Assembly (NCBI RefSeq): GCF_002019645.1
Contig: NZ_KV917374.1
Span: 4,669,854 to 4,733,853 of the forward strand
Reading direction: 5' to 3'
Length of the DNA stretch: 64,000 nt
DNA from: Litchfieldia alkalitelluris
GTDB taxonomy: Bacteria; Bacillota; Bacilli; Bacillales; Bacillaceae_L
Position 1 is the first letter of the stretch. Each line of letters starts with the position of its first letter. A model generated the notes under the pieces. The model did not search any database. It was not told where the DNA came from and saw only the letters and a program-made list of their open reading frames with translations. Shown here in pieces: positions 17,232 through 25,958 of this stretch. The translations under genes and the position numbers were made by a program.

Positions 17232-18692
17232 ATGACAGAATCTTTTATGGAAAATGCCAGGGATATCGCACTTTATTGTCGTGTTTCTACAGATGAACAA
17301 GCTAGAGAAGGAGTATCCCTTGACGAACAACAGGAAAGGTTAAAAGCCTACTGCCGAGCAATGGGTTGGGGAGATGTTCCACTCATTTTTGTTGATGACG
17401 GATATTCGGCGAAAAACCTTGATCGTCCTCAGCTTAATAAGCTTCTAGACTTAGTGAGTAAAGGGAAAATTTCTAGAATCTTAGTTACTAAACTTGACCG
17501 TCTAAGTCGACGATTGCTTGATTTACTAAAGCTGATCGATGATTTTCAACAACAACAAGTCTCTTTTATTTCTATCAGTGAATCGTTTGATACCAATACT
17601 CCTTCTGGCCGTTTAACTCTACAAGTGTTAGGAGCTGTTGCAGAGTTTGAGCGTGAACGAATTCGAGAGCGTGTATTTGATAATATGCTTCATGCAGCAA
17701 ACCAAGGGAAATGGCTTTCACAAAGTCCATATGGTTACGACTTAAAAGATAAGGAATTAGTTATTAATGAGGATGAATCTAAAATTGTAAAATTGATTTA
17801 TGAAAACTACCTGCAAAAAGGTATGGGATATTACAGTATTGCTAAGGAACTGAACGAGAAAGGAGTACCTTCTAAACAAAAAAAAGAATGGTCTATTCGA
17901 TCAGTTAAGATACTTCTTACGAATCCTGTTTATAAAGGAACCCTTGTATGGAATCGTACGGATAGAAGCAAGAAAAAACAAACTGAAAAAAATGATGATG
18001 AATGGGTTGTCGTGGACCATACCCATCCAGCTATTATCGATGCAGAAACATGGGAATCCGTTCAAAAGAGGATTAATAAGAAAAATATCCATCCACGCTC
18101 TAAGACAAGCCCCCATTTATTAGGAGGCATATTAAAATGTGGGAACTGTGGTGCAGCCATGAGCATTAGCTGGCATGGTCCAAAAACCAATAGAAGACGT
18201 GTTTATCGCTGTTCAGCAAATAAAAATAAAGGAACATGTACAAGTAAATCTTTTGATGCTACTGATGTTGAATCTTGGTTTAAAGAAGGTTTATTCAATT
18301 TGTCAAAGGAATTAGATCAGAAATATGTATTCATGCTTGTAAGTCAAGTGCAAGAAGATGAACAAAAAGAGGTACAACAACAAACCCACTCTGCAAAGAA
18401 TAGGTATAAACGAAAGGTTGAAGCATACACCGCAGGGTTAATCGAGCTAGAGGATCTACAAGCCGAAAAAGGTCGTTTAGAAAAAATAATGACAAATGCT
18501 GAGAACCAGAAATCAACAACAACAGTCAATACAACAGCGCTAGAAGAATTGTTAAACAATAAAATTATAACCATTATTGAAGCAATAGATAATTTGCCGG
18601 TTGTTGAAGCCAAATCATTGATCCAAACTCTTGTAGAGAAAGTGATTCTATATGGTGAAAAGGATATTGAAATATCATTGTTAACTCCCTAA
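17232..18692 (+). CDS. Large serine recombinase (third, single)
   Basis: This recombinase has 486 residues. Its catalytic domain contains LYCRVSTDEQ (Ser 19), TKLDRLSRRL and the helix GAVAEFERERIRERV. The recombinase domain follows (SQSPYGYDLKDKE), then a zinc ribbon (CGNCGAAM ... CSANKNKGTC) and a coiled coil near residues 370-440. It resembles phage and skin-element integrases of Bacillus more than the adjacent pair does. The ribosome site GGAGG lies 7 bases before ATG. It is on the strand opposite the pair, so the island may hold the integration modules of two different elements. Confidence 0.93.
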   Translation: MTESFMENARDIALYCRVSTDEQAREGVSLDEQQERLKAYCRAMGWGDVPLIFVDDGYSAKNLDRPQLNKLLDLVSKGKISRILVTKLDRLSRRLLDLLKLIDDFQQQQVSFISISESFDTNTPSGRLTLQVLGAVAEFERERIRERVFDNMLHAANQGKWLSQSPYGYDLKDKELVINEDESKIVKLIYENYLQKGMGYYSIAKELNEKGVPSKQKKEWSIRSVKILLTNPVYKGTLVWNRTDRSKKKQTEKNDDEWVVVDHTHPAIIDAETWESVQKRINKKNIHPRSKTSPHLLGGILKCGNCGAAMSISWHGPKTNRRRVYRCSANKNKGTCTSKSFDATDVESWFKEGLFNLSKELDQKYVFMLVSQVQEDEQKEVQQQTHSAKNRYKRKVEAYTAGLIELEDLQAEKGRLEKIMTNAENQKSTTTVNTTALEELLNNKIITIIEAIDNLPVVEAKSLIQTLVEKVILYGEKDIEISLLTP

Positions 18693-18702
18693 CTTTACGA
18701 GA

Positions 18703-18736
18703 AGAAAGCGGTCAACTTAAGTTGGCCGCTTTTTCT
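18703..18736 (+). terminator. Terminator after the third recombinase
   Basis: AAAGCGGTCAACTT pairs with AAGTTGGCCGCTTT (one mismatch) and a T run follows. Confidence 0.8.
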
Positions 18737-18829
18737 ACTAAACTTCTTCTTTCATAATTACAGATTGTTTCGTCAATAGAACTCTTTAAATAACTATTCA
18801 ATTTTTAAAAAATACCAATTTTACAGAAG

Positions 18830-18879
18830 TAATGTTACTGGTATCACTTTACTACAATATGATTATGCTAGTAACATTA
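18830..18879. repeat. Inverted repeat TAATGTTACT / AGTAACATTA
   Basis: Perfect 10-bp arms at 18830-18839 and 18870-18879 are separated by 30 bases, in the otherwise empty gap 18737-19028. There is no T run, so it is not a simple terminator. It is placed just after a recombinase gene, where attachment sites often lie. Confidence 0.35.
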
Positions 18880-19028
18880 TCTTTACCTTTTTATCACCTT
18901 GAGTTAATTCAAGTAAAATTTCTTTCGCATTAACCCATTACAAGACGCACCAGACCTAGTTCTGAATATGAGTCGACCTAATAAATGACCGATCAACATT
19001 ACTGTATATTGTTACACAACTTTTCTAT

Positions 19029-19925
19029 TTAACTCAACATCTCAAGCGTTACTTGTACACCTTTCTCATGTCTCTCAATAAACCTTTGAACCGCATGTTT
19101 TATAAATCTTTTAGGCTGTTTGAATGGCTTATTACTAAAAGGACAACTAATAAATCCACTTTCATTAACAAGTTCACCTTTAATTTTTTCGTTTTCACAT
19201 AACAGTCCATACACTTCTTTAATAATAGAATCTAGTTTGCTCTTTTCAATTTTTTTATTTGACTGTTCACTACCCTCATTTGCGATAGCACAAAATGACT
19301 TATATGGCATTTCAAGTTTTATATTTCGCTTATCTTTTCCTTTCACATCAGTTTTTTTCTTATTTGTATTTTTATCCTCTTTTTGATTCGTTTTTTCTTT
19401 TGTACTCTTTAACTCCTTCAATTCCTTATCCATAATTTCAAATAACTCAATCAAGGTCTTATTCTCCTCAATTAGATCTTGATTCTGTGTAATAACTTCA
19501 ACCATACTTTGATTAAGTAATGAATGTTCTTCCAACAGTTGTTGAACCATTCCTTCAAGTGATTGATTTTGTTCTGCCAAATCAGAATTATAATGCTGTC
19601 CATCATCTTTTTCTTTCTTTTTACAATCTACTTGATGAATAGCTTCTTCATTTGTATATTTATCTCTCCACTCTTCATTTTTTTCAATTGTTAAGTTTTT
19701 TATATACTCTTCATACACACTCATGATTTGTGGAAGACCAGGACGTTTTTCTTCTATAAATGCAAATAACTCCTCTTCAGTTATAATCCATCCATTTTTA
19801 CGATTTGAACTAGGTACGCCAGCAATCTTTCTTTCCCTTAACCATCTAGTGACCATTTGTATTGAATCTGTTATGTAATATTTGTCTAGTAACTTTACAG
19901 CTTCGTGCACGTTATAATTCCTCAT
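19029..19925 (-). CDS. HTH (MerR/excisionase-like) N-terminal, coiled-coil protein
   Basis: The 298-residue protein opens with a probable winged helix (NVHEAVKLLDKYYI ... QMVTRWLRERKIAGVPSS ... GWIITEEELFAFIEE, residues 3-65), like MerR or excisionase folds. A long coiled coil follows (about 110-200, EQNQSLEGMVQQLLEEHSLL), then a Lys-rich linker and a C-terminal domain (about 225-298) that I cannot assign. ATG 19925 is chosen because AAGGTAGG lies 7 bases upstream; TTG 19943 lacks one. Plasmid partition and replication accessory proteins share this layout. It lies after the helicase but behind a strong terminator, so it has its own promoter. Confidence 0.55.
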   Translation of the reverse strand: MRNYNVHEAVKLLDKYYITDSIQMVTRWLRERKIAGVPSSNRKNGWIITEEELFAFIEEKRPGLPQIMSVYEEYIKNLTIEKNEEWRDKYTNEEAIHQVDCKKKEKDDGQHYNSDLAEQNQSLEGMVQQLLEEHSLLNQSMVEVITQNQDLIEENKTLIELFEIMDKELKELKSTKEKTNQKEDKNTNKKKTDVKGKDKRNIKLEMPYKSFCAIANEGSEQSNKKIEKSKLDSIIKEVYGLLCENEKIKGELVNESGFISCPFSNKPFKQPKRFIKHAVQRFIERHEKGVQVTLEMLS

Positions 19926-20028
19926 TTGAAAACCTACCTTCAACTTTACTATTGTAAATATATGAAGGTTGTATTAATGAAAATGCTAATAATAAATTAA
20001 TTTATACTGGCTAAGCTATTATTTATTT

Positions 20029-20075
20029 AAAAATCTTCATCAAAAAGTACCAGGTACTTTTTAATGAAGATTTTT
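20029..20075. terminator. Long bidirectional terminator after the helicase gene
   Basis: Arms AAAAATCTTCAT-C-AAAAAGTACC and the complementary sequence give a stem of over 20 bp with one mismatch and a tiny loop, with T runs on both strands. Confidence 0.85.
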
Positions 20076-20132
20076 CTTTGAAATAAACCCTAGTAAAAGA
20101 AAATATGGTAAATTCTTAATCGCACCCATAAT

Positions 20133-22997
20133 TTAACTACCCCAAATTTCAAAATCAGCTTCAGAAGCATTTATCCACTGATAAGTTGTGGTAAATAATC
20201 TTTGTAAAGAATCTCTACCCCAAAGTGCCTCTCGCTCCCCCCAGGGTTGTACAATAATTATTTTATACATCCATTCTGCTACTCCAAAATTTTCAATTAT
20301 TGAATCAAGTAAGACTCTATTTCCCATTTTGATTTCTGTAGATTTCCTTTTATTACTTTCTAACCTATCCCTAATTTCTAATATTAAGTTTTTGTTATTA
20401 ATCCAGATTGTACTTCTTATTGCTTGTGAACAAACCACTTCGAAATCTCCAAGCCTAGCACCAGGAACTACATCATTTCCTCCTCCACCCTTACAATGGT
20501 ATAAACAGATTTCTTTTTTATTTGCATCAAACGAGATTATATCAGCTATCTCATTACTACCATCATCTTGTATTATTAGTGATTCACTATTAAGTTTAAA
20601 ACTTAGGTAATCAATCATCCAATCATGGATGGGTTTCCTCCATTTCAGGTCTTCTTTACTACGTTTTTTTCTAGTTTCAAACCTGATTTGACAACCATCC
20701 CAACTTAGTCTTTTGTATATTTCTAAGAAATTTGTTATTTCTTGGGAAGATTCAATTTCATAATATGAATTCCTTATTACCAATCCATTTTTTAAATAAA
20801 TCCTTGGTGGATACATATTTAAAAATTCTTTTAATGGCAAAGTTCTCAAACCATACTGAACGGTAAAGTCTCCATCTATTTCCCATCCATCTGTGATTGA
20901 ATAATTTATATCATCTATGGTTTCTGTTTCTGTTAACTCTAAATGTAAAGTCAATTTACCGAGATTATTGTCAAAGTCATCAATAATAAAAGCAGGCGAT
21001 TTGATCATATACTTTTCACCCTGCTCTGATCTAATTTCAAAATACTTATTATAAATATTTTCATCTAAATAAATAACTAATGGACGTTCTTCGAGAACGC
21101 TGATCTCTTGTGGAAAAATAAGTTTCTCTAACATAGGAAAGCCAATTTGGTTCTGATTTTGAGCAATATCTAACGCACGTTCTTTGCACCATAACAAAAA
21201 GTCGTCTATTTTTCCACGTTCTAAAGACCATACCCTACCTTTGGCAGTTGAAACACCCAAATATTTCTCAGACATATCGCGGGTTAGTGCGTGACCTGCT
21301 GTAAAGAAGTTTTCATCGGTTTTGGAAATACTATTATGAACACTGTTTCCAATATGACTTTTATATGAAGGATTCTTTCTACTCTGTCCTAAAGCATTTT
21401 TCATACCAAGAGTTACATAATCATTTAATTTAGTTTTATTTATTACATTTGCCAATTTTTTATGAGAAACTCTAGTAACCTCTTCATTTAATATTTCTTT
21501 TAGTAATAATTTTGAAATCCAAGGTAAAGTTGTACCTTCAAATAGAATGTTAGATAAGGTATCAAAATAAAATAAATGTAAATTATATCTTTTTTCAATA
21601 ATTGGAGTCTCCGTTGCCCATTGAGGGCTCTCTTCATGAAGTGTTATTACTATTAAAAGGTTTTCTGCTGCTTCATGTTTAATATATTCAATCTTTAAAT
21701 TACTATTAGATTTATTATCACCTATTTTTATATCTTCGCTAAATTGTATAAAACTCTCTAAGCAATCGTATAAAGTTACACTATAAAAAGGCTTTATAAA
21801 ATCTTTATATAGTCTTTTGTCAAAGAATTTACTGTCGAAAACTCTACTCATTCTATACCCTATTGCATCCTCAATATTATCAATCAAACTGTCCCATCCA
21901 TCTTCGTTCTGGTGTACTAATCTAAATAGACTTTTAAATTCATTTTCCTCAGCAACTATAAACGATTTTGGTTCTACACCACCATTTATACGGCTAACCC
22001 TTCCAATAAATTGTATAGTTAAAGGAAAAGACTTTGGAAGCGAATGAAATGATAGAATGTTTAAATCTGGGATATTTATCCCCTCACCAACCATACCTAC
22101 ACATACGATTCCATCAATTTGGTTAGCCTTTAATTCTAAAATCACCTGTTCATTATATTTTTTACTTTTTTGGTAATTAATTTCTTTCAAATTTAACCCC
22201 AGACTCGTATATTCATTAATTATTTCTGATGATTCTTTAACATTTTTCGATCGTGCTAATATTTTCGGTATTTCACCATTTGTACGGAGGGCTTCAGCAA
22301 TTTCTTTGGTTTTAAGTGCAATTTTCTTGTGTGTTGCATCTATTATAGGTATATACTCTATTTTTTGGTATATTCCATCTTCAATAGCCTTCTTTATAGG
22401 ATAGTGATAAATCAATTCTCCTTTAATTTTTTGATGATCATTTCTAAATGGAGTTGCTGTCAAAAAGACTTTTTTTGAACCCTGAAAGTCAGAAACTATT
22501 TGATTCCATGTATCAGCTTCTACATGATGTGCCTCGTCAATAAAAACAATATCGAATAAATCTTGAGGAGGTTGAATTACATTTTCATAAAATGAGCTGA
22601 CAGTATTAGGAGTTGCGATTACAACATCATATCCTTCAAAAGCATTCCAATCTTCTTCCGTTTTACATTTTTTCCCTAAGTTTTTAACCTTTGGTTTAGG
22701 TACTGTACTTGGAATAATTCCACCTTCTCTAAGCACCTTAAACTCCTTAAACCTTTCATATATCTCTCCTTTTAAAAGTAAGGAAGGTATTACAATTAAG
22801 ATTCTTTTCCCTTTAAGTCCGAAAGACAATAACTGCATTAATTCTGTTTTTCCTGAGCCCGTTGGTAAACTTATAAGTGATGGTTCATTACTTTTGGTAT
22901 AGTGTGCCAATGTAGCCCAATATGCCCCTAATTGACTCTTTCTAACAATATCCTCTTTCAATTTAAATTGATCATAGTATTCCTGAAAGTACGGCAT
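20133..22997 (-). CDS. DEAH-box SF2 helicase with C-terminal nuclease-like domain (954 aa)
   Basis: The N-terminal half is a superfamily 2 helicase: LPTGSGKTEL (motif I, near 45-54), FIDEAHH (II), FLTATPF (III), then the second RecA domain with MVGEGINIPDL (V) and QFIGRVSRI (VI). The C-terminal half has no common name. Near residues 820-855 a region reads EIADIISFD ... LYHCKGGGG, which could be a PD-(D/E)XK-type core with H in place of E. Start at 22997 (MPYFQEYY) is preferred because AAGGA lies 9 bases upstream. Large helicase-nuclease single genes are common in anti-phage islands; a defence role is inferred from setting, not shown. Confidence 0.75.
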   Translation of the reverse strand: MPYFQEYYDQFKLKEDIVRKSQLGAYWATLAHYTKSNEPSLISLPTGSGKTELMQLLSFGLKGKRILIVIPSLLLKGEIYERFKEFKVLREGGIIPSTVPKPKVKNLGKKCKTEEDWNAFEGYDVVIATPNTVSSFYENVIQPPQDLFDIVFIDEAHHVEADTWNQIVSDFQGSKKVFLTATPFRNDHQKIKGELIYHYPIKKAIEDGIYQKIEYIPIIDATHKKIALKTKEIAEALRTNGEIPKILARSKNVKESSEIINEYTSLGLNLKEINYQKSKKYNEQVILELKANQIDGIVCVGMVGEGINIPDLNILSFHSLPKSFPLTIQFIGRVSRINGGVEPKSFIVAEENEFKSLFRLVHQNEDGWDSLIDNIEDAIGYRMSRVFDSKFFDKRLYKDFIKPFYSVTLYDCLESFIQFSEDIKIGDNKSNSNLKIEYIKHEAAENLLIVITLHEESPQWATETPIIEKRYNLHLFYFDTLSNILFEGTTLPWISKLLLKEILNEEVTRVSHKKLANVINKTKLNDYVTLGMKNALGQSRKNPSYKSHIGNSVHNSISKTDENFFTAGHALTRDMSEKYLGVSTAKGRVWSLERGKIDDFLLWCKERALDIAQNQNQIGFPMLEKLIFPQEISVLEERPLVIYLDENIYNKYFEIRSEQGEKYMIKSPAFIIDDFDNNLGKLTLHLELTETETIDDINYSITDGWEIDGDFTVQYGLRTLPLKEFLNMYPPRIYLKNGLVIRNSYYEIESSQEITNFLEIYKRLSWDGCQIRFETRKKRSKEDLKWRKPIHDWMIDYLSFKLNSESLIIQDDGSNEIADIISFDANKKEICLYHCKGGGGNDVVPGARLGDFEVVCSQAIRSTIWINNKNLILEIRDRLESNKRKSTEIKMGNRVLLDSIIENFGVAEWMYKIIIVQPWGEREALWGRDSLQRLFTTTYQWINASEADFEIWGS

Positions 22998-23160
22998 TGG
23001 CTTCATTCCTTAATTGTTTGTTAGACCTATCATACCAAAAAAACCCATATCTTTGTTATGTATTGTCGATAATTGTTGTATTTTAATTACTGCAATCTAA
23101 AGGAAAATAATAAATAAGTGAATCGTCTCGTCAACAGAGATATTACATTTAAAACCACGA

Positions 23161-23193
23161 AAAAAACACGGTATCCACATATTAGATACCGTC
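23161..23193 (-). terminator. Orphan minus-strand terminator
   Basis: ACGGTATC and GATACCGT pair across 9 bases. On the minus strand seven T residues follow, but no intact minus-strand gene lies just upstream. It directly follows the degenerate spoVR-like junction (23203-23232), as though it once ended the truncated spoVR frame. Confidence 0.65.
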
Positions 23194-23202
23194 TTTCCAA
23201 TA

Positions 23203-23232
23203 AACATCTTTACGAAACGAAGCATAGCCATC
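23203..23232 (-). other. Degenerate second copy of the spoVR junction (putative internal att site)
   Basis: 25 of 30 bases match 24999-25028 in the same orientation. On the minus strand it reads GYASFRKDVYWKDGI then stop, compared with [10 protein letters not shown] at the spoVR end. The two copies are direct repeats 1,796 bases apart and flank a segment with two genes. This fits an attachment site left between two tandemly inserted elements. The rest of 23007-23317 has no gene. Confidence 0.55.
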
Positions 23233-23317
23233 CTATATCATAGAAGTTATTTATATTGGATAAATGCGCACTCAATGTTACAATTATTTCCATAGAGTTT
23301 TTTAGGGGGCGTTATCA

Positions 23318-24541
23318 TTGTATTATGGAAGCACTTTTAGAATTTTTCATGAAGGTGAGCTATACAGTTATTTACGACAAAGAGAAGTTACAATCCGAGA
23401 AACAATCTATAATGCGAATGAGGATTATATTCTTAATGTAAATGAAACAGAATACATTGATCATTTATATGATGAATTATCTCTTGAACCAATAAATTTT
23501 GATTTTGAAAATGCATATGCTGAACAAGTTGAGAAAAATGTCCAAGTAAATGACAGGTTTTATGGTAATTCTACTCAGAGAAAACTAGTCTATGTTTACC
23601 ATATACCTTTTACGGGAACTCATGAATTATTAAAACTTCAACCTAGCACATTTACTGTTTGGACTGAGAAGATTCAAACTAATAACAATGAAATAATCTT
23701 TGAAATCATTGATTATTACTCAAATGTTGATCAAATAAACAGTGAATATAATAGAAAGGTACAATACTTACAAGGCAATGCTAATAATAGCATGAAGGAC
23801 GTACAACTATTTAACGTTGCCTTAAAAGGAAAAATTAAATCCCAATTCACTACACGTAAACAGGAGCTACTAAATAGAAGGAAACAAATGTCAGCATTAA
23901 GCGTACCTATAAAAAAATCTACTGAGGTACCGAAAACATTTTCAATTCCTGCTCCTCAAATGAAGAAAAAAATAAGAACAGCTCCATCTGTGCAGGAAAG
24001 AGGTTTCCAACCAGAGCCCGCTTTACCAGAACACACTTATCAAGATATTTTAAAAATAATACATGACATGGGGAAAGAATTTGAAAGAAAACCTTCTGTT
24101 TATAATGGGAAAGAGGAAGAGCATCTTAGAGATCATTTTCTTATGATGTTGGAACCTAACTTTGAAGGATCTGCAACTGGAGAAACTTTTAATAAAAAAG
24201 GAAAAACCGACATATTGTTAAGACACGAAAACACAAATGTTTTTATTGGTGAATGTAAGTTTTGGAAAGGAAAAAAGGTATTCATCGATACCATTAGCCA
24301 ACTTCTAAGTTATTTAACCTGGAGAGATTCCAAAGCAGCAGTGATTATGTTTGTAAAAAATAAAGAATTTACCAATGTCATTGAGACTGTGAAAGAAGAA
24401 ACACCTAACCATCCCAATTATTTAGGTTTTGTCAATGAAAAAGATCATTCCTGGTTAAATTACAGATTTCATATTAATGGCGATAAAAACAGGGAAGTAA
24501 AAGTGGCAATAATGCTTTATCACATTCCAGACTTAAATTAG
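23318..24541 (+). CDS. PD-(D/E)XK nuclease-domain protein, 407 aa
   Basis: The C-terminal third (about 255-390) contains KGKTDILLRHE followed by FIGECKFWKGKK, the D...ExK core of restriction-endonuclease-like folds. The N-terminal part (1-200) has no family I know; the middle (200-245) is a Pro/Lys-rich linker. Translation starts at TTG 23318, set by AGGGGGCG 7 bases upstream. It lies alone on the plus strand with its own terminator, inside the 1.8-kb segment bounded by the two spoVR-like junctions. It would be cytoplasmic and may be a stand-alone restriction or abortive-infection effector; that is inference. Confidence 0.7.
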   Translation: MYYGSTFRIFHEGELYSYLRQREVTIRETIYNANEDYILNVNETEYIDHLYDELSLEPINFDFENAYAEQVEKNVQVNDRFYGNSTQRKLVYVYHIPFTGTHELLKLQPSTFTVWTEKIQTNNNEIIFEIIDYYSNVDQINSEYNRKVQYLQGNANNSMKDVQLFNVALKGKIKSQFTTRKQELLNRRKQMSALSVPIKKSTEVPKTFSIPAPQMKKKIRTAPSVQERGFQPEPALPEHTYQDILKIIHDMGKEFERKPSVYNGKEEEHLRDHFLMMLEPNFEGSATGETFNKKGKTDILLRHENTNVFIGECKFWKGKKVFIDTISQLLSYLTWRDSKAAVIMFVKNKEFTNVIETVKEETPNHPNYLGFVNEKDHSWLNYRFHINGDKNREVKVAIMLYHIPDLN

Positions 24542-24566
24542 GAAAATTCCCAACTAATAACTAATA

Positions 24567-24597
24567 AAATGACCACTTTTAACAGTGGTCATTTTAT
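24567..24597. terminator. Bidirectional terminator between convergent genes
   Basis: AAAATGACCACT pairs with AGTGGTCATTTT with a short loop. It serves the nuclease gene and the convergent 24618-24923 gene. Confidence 0.8.
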
Positions 24598-24617
24598 TTT
24601 TAAAAAAACAAAGGTTC

Positions 24618-24923
24618 TTACATAGTAGCTCTATTTTTTTCTTCCCAATAATTTATATCTTTAAGCCATAATTTACATTCCTCTATAAAATGTAGGTATT
24701 TTAATTTAGTTTTAGACCGAATACTATTATCCCTAGAATACGTAAATTCTAACTCATGCATAAACTTAGAAATATCTTTACGTAAATCCTCATTAGAAAC
24801 CCATATTAGTGGGGTTCCATTTGATGTACCTAATACAGTCTGGCTTTTTCGTACGCTTTCAACTTCTTCATTAATTTTCCTGTATCTATTTGTGAAGTAT
24901 GGTCCTTGAGGTTTAATTGGCAT
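24618..24923 (-). CDS. Hypothetical protein, 101 aa
   Basis: I do not recognise this protein. It is basic at its N-terminus (MPIKPQGPYFTNRYRKI), has a polar middle, and helical C-terminal half (KTKLKYLHFIEECKLWLKDI), without signal or membrane segment. The ribosome site AAAGGAG is 7 bases upstream. Its start lies in the loop of a 13-bp inverted repeat (24904-24971). It is the gene next to the island end in spoVR and the second gene of the probable 1.8-kb cassette; genes in that position sometimes encode directionality factors. Confidence 0.6.
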   Translation of the reverse strand: MPIKPQGPYFTNRYRKINEEVESVRKSQTVLGTSNGTPLIWVSNEDLRKDISKFMHELEFTYSRDNSIRSKTKLKYLHFIEECKLWLKDINYWEEKNRATM

Positions 24924-24971
24924 AAAATAACTCCTTTAAGTTTTTGATTAATATGAACTTAAACCTCAAGG
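24904..24971 (-). promoter_or_regulatory. 13-bp inverted repeat enclosing a ribosome binding site
   Basis: CCTTGAGGTTTAA (24904-24916) and its exact complement (24959-24971) flank the AAAGGAG and start codon of the 24618-24923 gene. If transcribed, the start would sit in the loop of a stem; as DNA, it could be an operator or part of the recombination site 28 bases away. Confidence 0.45.
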
Positions 24972-24992
24972 TTTATTCATTACATATGTATT

Positions 24993-25814
24993 TTAACTAA
25001 CATCTTTACGATACGATGCCCAGCCTTCGTTCATGATTTTCGTCTCAAGCTGCGGCCAGAAATATAACATTTCCTCCCGCATCATCGTAAGGATATCCCG
25101 CTGCCAGTCTTCAAGTTCTCGACTATATTCTTCGATAAATAATAAGATATCTTTCTCTGGTCTAGGTGGGAGTTTTTTCTTTTTCTTCGGCTTAATGATT
25201 TTTGGTTTATTTTTATCATCAAGTGACCATAAATCATCATATGGTGAAGCAGTTTTAGGTTGTTCATCTTCATCGTCTTCAAGGTCGTCAAGACTCCAAG
25301 CTAATTTGGGTCGCATTAATGAAGGGTCAATATGCTCTTGAATCGCAAGAACCGCATCTAAAAAGGTCTCCACCTCTTTTGTTCCATATAAATGTTCATA
25401 ATGCTTTACCCTTTCGGCAGTTGCTGCCATGCTTTCAACCATGTCTCTTTTGGTATTGCTGAAGCGGTAATTATTTTTAAAGAAGTCACAGTGTGCCAAT
25501 ACATGTGCGACGATGAGTTTGTTTTGGATAAGTGAATTGGAATCTAACAGGAAGGCATAACAAGGATCTGAATTAATGACGAGTTCATATATTTTACTCA
25601 AGCCTAAGTCATATTGAAGCTTCATTCGATGGAATTGCTTACCAAAACTCCAGTGTGAAAAACGAGTTGGCATTCCATATGCCCCAAATGTATAAATGAT
25701 GTCTGCTGGACAAATTTCATAGCGCATCGGATAATAATCAAGTCCAAAACCGTCTGCAATCTCAGTAATTTCTGAAATGGCATATTCGAGTGCCTTTTGA
25801 TCTTCCTCTCTCAC
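24993..25814 (-). CDS. spoVR: SpoVR N-terminal part; gene interrupted by the island
   Basis: SpoVR is a stage V sporulation protein needed for normal spore cortex. The full protein is about 468 residues in Bacillus; here only 268 native residues remain, then RKDVS and a stop. The family signature is unmistakable ([33 protein letters not shown]). The break falls inside the near-invariant GWASYWH motif, just after GWASY. Start is GTG with AAGGAGG 9 bases upstream. The C-terminal half is not in the window, so it must lie further left or be lost. Known Bacillus elements in sigK and spsM are excised in the mother cell to restore the gene; this may be another such case. Confidence 0.9.
   Translation of the reverse strand: MREEDQKALEYAISEITEIADGFGLDYYPMRYEICPADIIYTFGAYGMPTRFSHWSFGKQFHRMKLQYDLGLSKIYELVINSDPCYAFLLDSNSLIQNKLIVAHVLAHCDFFKNNYRFSNTKRDMVESMAATAERVKHYEHLYGTKEVETFLDAVLAIQEHIDPSLMRPKLAWSLDDLEDDEDEQPKTASPYDDLWSLDDKNKPKIIKPKKKKKLPPRPEKDILLFIEEYSRELEDWQRDILTMMREEMLYFWPQLETKIMNEGWASYRKDVS
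24999..25028 (-). other. Island/spoVR junction (putative attR)
   Basis: Right of this point the DNA codes for conserved SpoVR; left of it the frame ends within five codons. The sequence is repeated with 25/30 identity at 23203-23232. The crossover is probably within TTTACGA-ACGA, where the two copies agree best. Confidence 0.65.
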
Positions 25815-25927
25815 TGTTAATCTCCTCCTTTTTGTCCTTACAACACTTTATGAACAAACCATCAAAATGATGAGGATGGAATGAAATTAACAGTGAAATA
25901 TCTAAAAATTTAATTGGTTATCAACAT

Positions 25928-25958
25928 AAAAAGAGAGCGTTCTTACTAAACACTCTCT
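25928..25958 (-). terminator. Terminator after the DUF3889 gene
   Basis: On the minus strand AGAGAGTGTT pairs with AACGCTCTCT, followed by five T. Confidence 0.75.

Noticed and set aside
1..25028. Whole island as a prophage
   Set aside because: No capsid, tail, terminase or lysis genes are seen in the part visible here; it looks like an integrative defence island.
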